DNA from: Burkholderiales bacterium
Lineage (GTDB): Bacteria > Pseudomonadota > Gammaproteobacteria > Burkholderiales > Usitatibacteraceae
Direction of reading: 5' to 3'
Length of the DNA stretch: 7,816 nt
Assembly: GCA_025350945.1 (NCBI GenBank)
Contig: JANXWW010000285.1
Location: 1-7,816 of the forward strand
Positions 1 to 5,441 of the stretch are shown one piece after another. A program made the position numbers and the translations under genes. Below the pieces are notes generated by a model. It ran no database searches. It was given only the letters and a program-made list of their open reading frames with translations, and was not told where the DNA came from. Numbering within the stretch: position 1 is the first letter of the stretch; each line of letters begins with the position of its first letter.

Positions 1-326
1 GCCTTCGCTTTTTCATCTCGTTTGGTAGCACTTTGAAATTGATGGAACACCGCCATTTGTGCGGCGATTTCGGTTTTCTCGATCAACCATTCTGCGAGTA
101 ACGGCTCGACAATCACCGGATTGACGATGCGCATAATCGACACCGGGTCGGTGTAATGCGCACCGAGCTGGCTGCGTTTGGCGGGGTCGAGCCCGCGCTC
201 GAATAGTGTGCCGAAAATCGAGGGCTCAATTGAGCTCCAATCGAGCTTGGCGACGTTAATCAGGTTTTCAATATCGTCGCGTTCCAGTGGCACGGTGACG
301 TCGTCGTCAAACAAGCCGCCGTTAAA
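1..326 (-). pseudogene. Continuation of the MmeI-like methyltransferase/restriction gene after the internal TGA (partial at window edge)
   Basis: After the TGA at 327-329 the same frame stays open for 108 codons to the window edge without another stop. It opens with FNGGLFDDD and continues through LDWSSIEPSIFGTLFERGLDP and then AKRSQLGAHYTDP. These are hallmark stretches of MmeI-like class I SAM-dependent DNA methyltransferases, lying between the helical connector and the methyltransferase core. Relatives, from memory, read W-F-N-G-G-L-F here, so the stop sits exactly on the conserved Trp. The SAM-binding and catalytic motifs and the target-recognition domain would lie further left, outside the window. 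Preserved family sequence right up to and beyond the stop argues for a single recent nonsense change (TGG to TGA) or a base-calling error, not old decay. I see no strong ribosome site for independent re-initiation. Confidence 0.8.
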
Positions 327-1073
327 TCACTGAATAAAATGCTCGCCAAATTCGCCATGCCGCTCGGACATCGCTCTGAATAAATTCTTGAGCTGTTTCT
401 CGAACCGCGCCACATCTTTGCGGCCGTTGTTGAGAATGGTGGAAAACAAATTATTCGGCAGCAACGGCTCACTCGCCGGGCCTTTGGCGTCTTCGGCAAA
501 TAAACAGAAAATAATTTTGTTTAAAAAATGCGCGACCGTTTGCGGATCGTGTTTGCGTTGCTGTAGCTGCCACGCTAGATCGCCGATCAGCTTCGCGGCT
601 TGCAACGTGATCGCCGCGCGAGTAATCGGCGGCTTGAATTTGTCCGGATCGTTAAACAGCCAGCCAAGCTTTTTCAAGTTTTCCGGCGTGCCAATTTCGA
701 CCAACGCGATGGTGTGAATCTGCGACGGCGTGCCAGTGAAATGAGTGTGGATTTCAATCGCGAGCCGATCACTGACCACCAGCAGCGGCGGATTATCGAG
801 TGCCAATGCATAGGTCATCAATTGCTTCAGCGCCGCATCCAGCTTGGCGCCCGGCCCTTTGTATTCCCACGCAAACGCGCCGCGCTTCCACACATCCGCC
901 CAGCCATGCGCGGCACCGGTTTTTTTCGCACCACGCTCGAAGCAATAATTGTCAGGATCAGCGGGCTTTTCAACGCCGAGCAATTCACATAAATCCAGAA
1001 AATGCTGTTGCGCGCCAGCGCGTTCCGAGAGCTTGTTACTCGACCATTTATCGATGAAGGATTGTGGCGTCAT
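327..1073 (-). CDS. N-terminal fragment of a type IIL (MmeI-like) restriction-modification enzyme, ended by a premature TGA
   Basis: This is a 248-residue product from ATG at 1073. Residues 1-75 match the N-terminal domain of MmeI-like fused endonuclease/methyltransferases (MTPQSFIDKW, CFERGAKKTG, GWADVWKRGAFAWEYKG). D60, nine residues, then E70-Y-K72 forms the D-X9-E-X-K nuclease signature described for MmeI. The stretch DNPPLLVVSD (93-102) and the helical stretch HDPQTVAHFLNKIIFCLFAED (175-195) are also family-typical. Complete relatives are roughly 900 residues or more, so this fragment has the nuclease and connector but no methyltransferase core. No Shine-Dalgarno precedes the ATG, and a possible promoter (1082-1110) lies almost on the start. 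If translated only to the TGA, the product would be a nuclease domain without modification function, probably inactive or unstable. Family assignment is firm; functional state is unknown. Confidence 0.85.
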   Translation of the reverse strand: MTPQSFIDKWSSNKLSERAGAQQHFLDLCELLGVEKPADPDNYCFERGAKKTGAAHGWADVWKRGAFAWEYKGPGAKLDAALKQLMTYALALDNPPLLVVSDRLAIEIHTHFTGTPSQIHTIALVEIGTPENLKKLGWLFNDPDKFKPPITRAAITLQAAKLIGDLAWQLQQRKHDPQTVAHFLNKIIFCLFAEDAKGPASEPLLPNNLFSTILNNGRKDVARFEKQLKNLFRAMSERHGEFGEHFIQ

Positions 1074-1081
1074 GCGTTCAA

Positions 1082-1110
1082 TTTTTAGAGTGTTTGATTG
1101 TGCATCGCAA
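1082..1110 (-). promoter_or_regulatory. Possible sigma70-type promoter of the MmeI-like gene
   Basis: On the minus strand TTGCGA (1110-1105), a 17-base spacer and TAAAAA (1087-1082) precede the ATG at 1073. The -10 box is so close that transcription would begin within a few bases of the start codon. That fits the absence of a Shine-Dalgarno and suggests a leaderless or near-leaderless message. Both hexamers are imperfect, so this is a weak prediction. Confidence 0.3.
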
Positions 1111-1149
1111 GAGCATAACGGGTTTTAGTGTGTCGGTGCGAAGGCCGCC

Positions 1150-1206
1150 ATTTGGCGGGTGCTTTGAAGCAAAAATGGCTGAAAAGGCCCGCCGGTGCTA
1201 GGGTTC
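1150..1206 (+). repeat. Diverged copy of the palindromic element found at 1633-1698
   Basis: The right arm at 1184-1206 matches the right arm of the 1633-1698 element at 19 of 23 positions, including GTGCTAGGGTT. The centre also aligns (TGGCGGGTGCTTTGAAGC against TGGCGTGCTTTGCAG). A stem can form between GGCGGG near 1154 and CCCGCC near 1188-1193. The outer left arm is degenerate, so the exact left boundary is uncertain. It has the same orientation as the second copy, about 490 bp away. I do not recognise the family. Confidence 0.55.
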
Positions 1207-1237
1207 AAGTTTCCTTTGTAGATGAGCAGTGATCGCG

Positions 1238-1347
1238 AAACATGTAACGCGCAACATTTTCAGTAACAGCTTGGCGATTGTGGATTGTGCGCGAAGTGCG
1301 GAGAATGAAAACATGTAGTCGGGATATTCTTTTCAATGCAAACATGT
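1238..1347. repeat. Three AAACATGT words upstream of the truncated hydrolase gene
   Basis: AAACATGT occurs at 1238-1245, 1309-1316 and 1340-1347; the last extends to the perfect 10-bp palindrome AAACATGTTT (1340-1349). Start-to-start spacings are 71 and 31 bp, roughly whole helical turns. Apart from these words and the repeat copy ending at 1206, I see nothing convincing between 1074 and 1371. They could be binding sites of a regulator of the downstream gene, or chance in an A/T-rich stretch. Confidence 0.3.
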
Positions 1348-1371
1348 TTCTTCACTCACAATGAGTTGACC

Positions 1372-1641
1372 ATGAGATTAATAATTTTTGTCGCTTCGCT
1401 GATCGCGGCGACCTGCAGCGCGGCACCAACACCCGCGCTCAACCCGCGCGCTGCTGCCGACTATTCCGCTGCGAATCTCGGCGACGCAGTAGTCGTTATG
1501 CAACGCGGGCAAATTATTTTCGAGGAATATCAGCGCGGCTTTGATGGCAGCAATGCGCATTTGCTCGCCAGTGGCACCAAGAGTTTTAATTGCGCGCTCG
1601 CGGTGGCAGCGCAATTCATTGAACAGAAATTAAAACCCTAG
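1372..1641 (+). pseudogene. Truncated class C beta-lactamase-like serine hydrolase (N-terminal remnant)
   Basis: The remnant is 89 residues from ATG at 1372, with GAG seven bases upstream; an in-frame ATG at 1336 would add 12 residues before the signal peptide and is less likely. Residues 1-18 form a Sec signal peptide (MRLIIFVASLIAATCSA), so the enzyme would be exported. Then come DAVVVMQRGQIIFEEYQRGF and LLASGTKSF, in which S67-G-T-K70 is the SxxK nucleophile/base motif of beta-lactamase-related serine hydrolases. Family members run to about 350-450 residues and need a downstream Tyr motif and a KTG-like motif, both missing. The frame ends 19 residues after Lys70 at a TAG inside the palindromic element starting at 1633. 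No continuation of the gene is visible beyond the element, so the remnant should be catalytically dead. Confidence 0.75.
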
Positions 1642-1698
1642 TACTGGCGTGCTTTGCAGACCGAAAAGCCTTTAAAAAGCCTGCCAGTGCTAGGGTTT
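1633..1698 (+). repeat. 66-bp palindromic element with 23-bp imperfect inverted arms
   Basis: Left arm 1633-1655 begins AAACCCTAGTACTGGC; right arm 1676-1698 ends GCCAGTGCTAGGGTTT. The arms pair at 20 of 23 positions around a 20-base loop. It would fold into a long hairpin on either strand, and on the minus strand TTTT follows it, so it could terminate transcription coming from the small gene at 1776-2042. The CTAG of the left arm supplies the TAG stop (1639-1641) of the truncated hydrolase. With the related copy at 1150-1206 it looks like a dispersed, non-autonomous palindromic repeat (REP- or MITE-like). No transposase is visible. Confidence 0.7.
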
Positions 1699-1738
1699 CA
1701 TTATTTTTTCTAGAATGATTGTGATTTTGCCGCATCAT

Positions 1739-1773
1739 CCTTCTGCCTTCTGCCTTCTGTCTTCTGTCTTCTG
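1739..1773. repeat. Heptanucleotide tandem repeat, five units of YCTTCTG
   Basis: Five perfect 7-bp units follow each other: CCTTCTG three times, then TCTTCTG twice. The array ends two bases before the stop codon of the small gene (1776-1778), so it lies just outside that reading frame, at the start of its 3' untranslated region. Copy number may vary by replication slippage. Confidence 0.9.
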
Positions 1774-1775
1774 TC

Positions 1776-2042
1776 TCATTTCGCAGCAAGAACTATGTTG
1801 TCATTGTTCATGTTGCTTGTGTTACGCGAGGCAGTCACAACGATGGTATCAAGTCGCACGGTGTGAATGCGCGGTGCGGTGACGACGATGGTGTCGAGCG
1901 TTTGCACTTCTGTTGCGGCAGGTGCTTTTGCGTTTACGTTATTGGTAAACAGCGTCACAAGTGCGATTGCGGCAGCAGCTAAAGCAAGGGCGAATGTGGT
2001 GTTGTCTTTAGTGTTGTTGGCAAAAAATTTAGTGGTTTTCAT
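1776..2042 (-). CDS. Small exported/membrane-anchored protein with two TonB-box-like motifs, function unknown
   Basis: The product has 88 residues from ATG at 2042, chosen because GGAG (2052-2049) lies six bases upstream; an upstream GTG at 2114 overlaps the predicted promoter and is rejected. Residues 17-33 are hydrophobic (Ala/Leu-rich) and are followed by VNAKA, so residues 1 to about 40 look like a signal peptide or N-terminal anchor placing the rest in the periplasm. The remainder has two copies of LDTIVVTA-[PS]-R at 49-58 and 64-73, 15 residues apart, then an Asn-rich tail. The DTIVVTA core matches TonB boxes of outer-membrane receptors (FepA DTIVVTA, BtuB DTLVVTA, from memory), but no plug or barrel follows. 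It is transcribed alone, divergently from the acyltransferase gene. It could be a TonB-interacting small protein or a remnant receptor N-terminus; the clean gene signals and codon pattern favour a functional gene. Confidence 0.75.
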   Translation of the reverse strand: MKTTKFFANNTKDNTTFALALAAAAIALVTLFTNNVNAKAPAATEVQTLDTIVVTAPRIHTVRLDTIVVTASRNTSNMNNDNIVLAAK

Positions 2043-2048
2043 GATGAT

Positions 2049-2052
2049 CTCC
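2049..2052 (-). promoter_or_regulatory. Ribosome binding site fixing the small-protein start
   Basis: GGAG on the minus strand, six bases before the ATG at 2042. It decides for the 88-residue product over the longer reading frame that begins at 2114. Confidence 0.75.
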
Positions 2053-2098
2053 GGTGTTGTTTGGGTGGTTGTGTTTCGGTTTGTTTGTTGATGATGTG

Positions 2099-2127
2099 AC
2101 TTTACGAGCCACACATAAAACCCTCAA
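2099..2127 (-). promoter_or_regulatory. Likely sigma70-type promoter of the small TonB-box protein gene
   Basis: On the minus strand TTGAGG (2127-2122), a 17-base spacer and TAAAGT (2104-2099). Each hexamer matches consensus at four of six positions, with ideal spacing. Initiation near 2092 would give a leader of about 50 bases, strikingly rich in A and C and likely unstructured. Confidence 0.5.
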
Positions 2128-2254
2128 CCGGATTGCGACGAAATGGCGAAAAGGGCGCGTGAATTGACAAAAAGCGGGCGGGATGGGTGTCGGGTAGCGT
2201 GAAGCGTGATGTTGAATCAGATGAAACTGTGGCGGCGGCTGCTATGATTCGGCG

Positions 2255-3331
2255 ATGCTGAATATCTTCAAACCTTTCTTCCCAACGCCCGGCCACAATA
2301 ATAATTTCGATATCTTACGGGTCATCGCGGCGGCGATGGTTATCCTTTCGCACGGCTGGGACCTGACCAAAAGCACAGGTGAGCCCATCGTGGTGTTGTC
2401 CCACAGTGCGCTCATCGGCGGCGGACTGGGCGTATGGATATTCTTTTTTATCAGCGGTTATCTGGTTAGTGAAAGTTTTCAGGCGCGTGGCTTGCTGGCA
2501 TTTATTGAAGCGCGGTTTTTACGCATCTATCCGGCGTTCTTCGTCAGCCTGATCTTTGGCGTGCTGATTGGCGCATGTGTGACGACGCTCCCGCTCGCTG
2601 AGTATGTAAGCCATGAACAAACATGGCGCTATGTTTATCGCAGCTTGTTAACTGATATTCAATTTACTCTGCCGGGTGTGTATGCGACGCTGCCGTTTCC
2701 CGGCGGCATTAACGGCGCGCTATGGACGATCCCGATTGAAATGATGATGTATGTCGGCGTGATAATGGCGGGCTTGCTCACACTGCTGCGACGACCCACA
2801 GCGGCCTTGCTGGTGATGGGTGCGCTGATTGTGGTGCTCGTGAACGACCCGAACCGCGTGTTGCTCATCCCGCGCATCAATCAGGTGTATGCGCTGCCTG
2901 CGGTGTTGTGTTTTCTGTTCGGCATGATTTTCTATACGAATCGCGAACACATTCCGCTGCATGGTTTGGGCGTGGTGTTGCTGATCGGATTAATCATTAT
3001 CAGCGGCCGCGCCAAGCCACCGGGGAATGTTTTTGTGTGTGCGGCTATTGCCTATACAACAGCATGGTTTGCGTTTCACCCGCAGCTGCGCGTAAAAATT
3101 CCATCACGCATCGGCGATATTTCATACGGGCTTTATGTCTATGCGTTTCCAATTCAGCAGACGGTGATTTATATATTTCCGGGCATTGGGCCTTGGACAT
3201 TGTTCGCGGTGGCGTTTTCGATCACGGCATTCGTCGCGTGGATTTCATGGCACGCGATTGAGAAACGTGCGCTGGCGCTGAAAGGCAAGCTTTTTGTTGC
3301 GCGATTTTTATTGCGCGAAGGCAGTCAATAA
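2255..3331 (+). CDS. Membrane acyltransferase, OafA/Acyltransferase-3 family
   Basis: The product has 358 residues with many hydrophobic segments, typical of polytopic inner-membrane acyltransferase-3 proteins that O-acetylate or otherwise O-acylate surface or periplasmic sugars such as O-antigen, capsule or exopolysaccharide. Visible family marks: FDILRVIAAAMVILSHG with the R22-X10-H33 motif containing the essential His; GGGLGVWIFFFISGYLVSESF (55-75); RFLRIYPAFF (87-96); NGALWTIPIEMMMY (153-166); IGDISYGLYVYAFPIQQTV (286-304); and HAIEKRAL near the C-terminus (333-340). Length is normal for the membrane core, and no periplasmic SGNH domain is attached. The ATG at 2255 has only a weak ribosome site, but the motifs begin too soon for a later start. 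A TTGACA (2164-2169) lies upstream without a convincing -10 partner. Neighbours do not reveal the acyl acceptor. Confidence 0.88.
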   Translation: MLNIFKPFFPTPGHNNNFDILRVIAAAMVILSHGWDLTKSTGEPIVVLSHSALIGGGLGVWIFFFISGYLVSESFQARGLLAFIEARFLRIYPAFFVSLIFGVLIGACVTTLPLAEYVSHEQTWRYVYRSLLTDIQFTLPGVYATLPFPGGINGALWTIPIEMMMYVGVIMAGLLTLLRRPTAALLVMGALIVVLVNDPNRVLLIPRINQVYALPAVLCFLFGMIFYTNREHIPLHGLGVVLLIGLIIISGRAKPPGNVFVCAAIAYTTAWFAFHPQLRVKIPSRIGDISYGLYVYAFPIQQTVIYIFPGIGPWTLFAVAFSITAFVAWISWHAIEKRALALKGKLFVARFLLREGSQ

Positions 3332-3336
3332 AAATC
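3303..3336. other. AT-rich stem-loop across the acyltransferase stop codon
   Basis: GATTTTTATTG (3303-3313) and CAATAAAAATC (3326-3336) are perfect 11-bp inverted repeats around a 12-base loop; the TAA stop (3329-3331) is in the right arm. The stem is A/T-rich and has no T-tract after it, so it is not a typical intrinsic terminator. It might stabilise the mRNA 3' end. No other terminator is visible before the protease gene. Confidence 0.4.
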
Positions 3337-3396
3337 TAGAAAAACTGTTGCGTCGCTATCCCGCATTGCCCGCGCTTATCTTTTTTCATAACGCGC

Positions 3397-3424
3397 TTGC
3401 AAGTTTCAAAATTCGCAGTATATT
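3397..3424 (+). promoter_or_regulatory. Likely promoter of the M4 metalloprotease gene
   Basis: TTGCAA (3397-3402), a 16-base spacer and TATATT (3419-3424) lie in the 192-base gap before the protease. Initiation near 3431 gives a leader of about 90 bases, which includes the small inverted repeat GTCGA/TCGAC (3482-3486 and 3492-3496). A dedicated promoter fits the long gap after the acyltransferase gene. Confidence 0.45.
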
Positions 3425-3510
3425 AATGTGCCATCGCATTTAGCGTAAGTGCTCGTCCAGTAGTCTTGGCTAATGTGAGGCGTCGACACAATCGACTATC
3501 TATTGACAAT

Positions 3511-3516
3511 AAGGGG
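3511..3516 (+). promoter_or_regulatory. Ribosome binding site fixing the metalloprotease start
   Basis: AAGGGG, seven bases before the ATG at 3524. It rules out the upstream in-frame TTG at 3503, which precedes the site. Confidence 0.8.
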
Positions 3517-3523
3517 ATTTGCA

Positions 3524-5275
3524 ATGAACTGTAAAACGAATAAATTGGCTGTTGCTGTTTTCGTTGCTTGCAATACGGGTTTTTTCGCTTATGCATCAGA
3601 TATAAAAATCATCGCTCATGAAGGCACCGAACGTGCTGCCGTTGAGCAGGCACTTGATCACTTAAATTCAAAAAGTTCGAGTGCATTAATATTAGAAGGT
3701 GATTCGTTTGTCGCGCGTGATGTCATCATCGATACCGACGGCGCGCAGCATGTGCGCTTTGATCGCAAGTTGCGCGGCCTGCGCATGATTGGCGGTGATG
3801 TGGTCGTACATTCAAACGCGAGCGGTGAAATGGTTGGTATGAGCCACAGCAACGTGGTGGAAAAAAGTGGCAATGTCGCGAAACGCCGTACGCAGGACCT
3901 TACCGTGCATCATGACGCTGAAATGGCAGCACGCAATCAGGCTAAAGCCATGTTTCGCGGCGTAAGCCGGGCGGATGCAGTCGCCGAAAAGGTTTTTTAT
4001 GCGCGCGACCGCGAGCCGGTGCTGGCTTTTGATGTGCTCGTCAAAGGCATGAGCATTGATGGCAGCCCAAGTGAAATGCATTACATTATTGATGCGGCAA
4101 GCAACACGCTGCTCGATAGTTTTGATGATGTGCGCACACTCATGTCGCGCGATGTTGCCGCTAACTTGCAGATGCTGACGACATTTGAGTCGAACTTCGC
4201 TGCGCAAGATAGCATCGGCGCAGCAGCGCCATTGACGGCAAAAAGCGTGTCATCGCTCGCCAAAGCAGCGGCAACGGGCACCGGCAATAGTTTGATCTCG
4301 GGCGTGGTGTCGCTCACGACTAACAGCATTTCAGGCGGTTATGAATTGCGTGATCCGAGTCGAGGCAGTCATTACGCGACAAATCTGAGCGGCTCGACTT
4401 CGGGTAATGGCAGCATATTTACCGACGCGGACAATACATGGGGAAATTCAGCCACCTCCAGTACGCAAACCGCTGCGGTGGATGCAGTGTACGGCCAGAA
4501 TCTGACGTGGGATTTTTACAAAAGCGTGCTGGGTCGTACGGGAATTGCCAATGATGGTCGTGGTGCATTTTCGCGCGTTCATTACGGCAGCAATTATGTG
4601 AATGCGTTTTGGAGTGACCAATGCTTTTGCATGACCTACGGCGACGGCAATGGCTCGACATATCTGCCGCTGGTGGCGATCGATGTGGCGGGCCATGAAA
4701 TGACGCATGGCGTCACCTCGCGCACGGCCAACCTGACTTATTCGGGCGAATCCGGCGGCCTGAATGAAGCCATTTCGGACATGGTGGGCACCAGCGTGGA
4801 GTTCTACGCGAACAACGCCAGCAGCAAGCCCAATTACCTGATCGGTGAACGGGTCTTCGCTTCGAACAATGGTGTTGCAACGCCGACGACAGCGCTGCGT
4901 TATATGTTCAAGCCAAGCCTGGACGGCAAATCGCCGGATTGCTACACCAGCACCATCGGCTCACTCAATGTGCATTATTCGTCGGGCGTGGCGAATCACT
5001 TCTTCTATTTGCTTTCGGAAGGCGCGGTCAGCCCGGCCGGTTTTAGTTTGTCCGCCACCCAACTGGTGTGCAATGGCAATACGGCGCTTGCGGGGATTGG
5101 CCGCACGGCAGCGATCAAGATTGTTTACCGCGCGCTGACGACGTACATGACCTCATCAACCAACTACAAAAGCGCGCGTACGGCAACACTGAAAGCCGCG
5201 ACCGATTTGTACGGTGGCACGTCAGCACAATACAACGCTGTCGCGGCAGCTTGGTCGGCGGTGAGTGTGAACTAG
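3524..5275 (+). CDS. Secreted M4 (thermolysin-family) zinc metalloprotease precursor
   Basis: The 583-residue precursor is probably exported and matured by cleavage of its propeptide, then degrades extracellular protein. Residues 1-24 are a signal peptide ending FFAYA. About 51-96 resemble the FTP propeptide domain (GDVVVHSNASGEM) and about 132-203 a PepSY propeptide domain. The catalytic domain starts near 250. Zinc and catalytic residues are all present: H391-E-M-T-H395 (HEXXH), third ligand E415 in GGLNEAISD, 24 residues after the first His as in thermolysin, and the transition-state His in NVHYSSGVANHFFYLL (H484). Cysteines in QCFCMTYGDG and at two C-terminal positions may form disulfides. 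The protein ends straight after the M4 C-terminal domain, so it lacks the extra secretion or binding domains of some relatives. Start chosen by AAGGGG at 3511. It is convergent with lysS and shares its terminator. Confidence 0.95.
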   Translation: MNCKTNKLAVAVFVACNTGFFAYASDIKIIAHEGTERAAVEQALDHLNSKSSSALILEGDSFVARDVIIDTDGAQHVRFDRKLRGLRMIGGDVVVHSNASGEMVGMSHSNVVEKSGNVAKRRTQDLTVHHDAEMAARNQAKAMFRGVSRADAVAEKVFYARDREPVLAFDVLVKGMSIDGSPSEMHYIIDAASNTLLDSFDDVRTLMSRDVAANLQMLTTFESNFAAQDSIGAAAPLTAKSVSSLAKAAATGTGNSLISGVVSLTTNSISGGYELRDPSRGSHYATNLSGSTSGNGSIFTDADNTWGNSATSSTQTAAVDAVYGQNLTWDFYKSVLGRTGIANDGRGAFSRVHYGSNYVNAFWSDQCFCMTYGDGNGSTYLPLVAIDVAGHEMTHGVTSRTANLTYSGESGGLNEAISDMVGTSVEFYANNASSKPNYLIGERVFASNNGVATPTTALRYMFKPSLDGKSPDCYTSTIGSLNVHYSSGVANHFFYLLSEGAVSPAGFSLSATQLVCNGNTALAGIGRTAAIKIVYRALTTYMTSSTNYKSARTATLKAATDLYGGTSAQYNAVAAAWSAVSVN

Positions 5276-5301
5276 CATCGTTTAAAAATAGTCGCAGCAA
5301 T

Positions 5302-5342
5302 AAAAAGCCCGGCTGTTGCTTTAATGGCAACCGGGCTTTTTT
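5302..5342. terminator. Strong, probably bidirectional intrinsic terminator
   Basis: AAAAAGCCCG pairs with CGGGCTTTTT, then after a three-base bulge GTTGC pairs with GCAAC around a seven-base loop. A run of six T follows on the plus strand and five T on the minus strand. It sits 26 bases after the protease stop codon and about 100 bases beyond the lysS stop, so it can end both convergent transcripts. Confidence 0.9.
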
Positions 5343-5384
5343 AAATCTTGTATCGATGCATACAGATTTTTATAATCTGCGCGC

Positions 5385-5422
5385 TTTACGCTAATTTTCT
5401 TTACGCTATTCGATTTACGCTA
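5385..5422. repeat. Three TTTACGCTA direct repeats downstream of lysS
   Basis: TTTACGCTA occurs at 5385-5393, 5400-5408 and 5414-5422, with a period of 14-15 bases and A/T-rich spacers. The array lies between the terminator and the lysS stop codon, in the lysS 3' region. It may be an iteron-like protein-binding array or a slippage product. Confidence 0.7.
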
Positions 5423-5441
5423 ATTCAGCGCCGCGACAAGT

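Noticed and set aside
327..329. TGA read as Trp (alternative genetic code or recoding)
   Set aside because: No other gene in the window has an internal TGA, Trp is encoded by TGG elsewhere, and the small gene at 1776-2042 appears to use TGA as its stop. A point nonsense change is simpler.
1633..1698. Integron attC site
   Set aside because: The arms do not contain the RYYYAAC/GTTRRRY core pair in the right orientation (GTT is followed by TCAT), and no integrase is in the window.
1776..2042. Simple remnant of a TonB-dependent receptor
   Set aside because: No plug or barrel sequence follows in any frame, the motif is duplicated with synonymous divergence, and the gene has its own promoter, ribosome site and clean stop. 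A remnant is still possible but less likely.
2164..2200. Promoter for the acyltransferase gene from the consensus TTGACA at 2164
   Set aside because: No acceptable -10 box lies 16-18 bases downstream; the region there is G-rich.
3503..3523. Longer M4 protease starting at TTG 3503
   Set aside because: AAGGGG at 3511-3516 is correctly spaced only for ATG 3524, which also starts a proper signal peptide.
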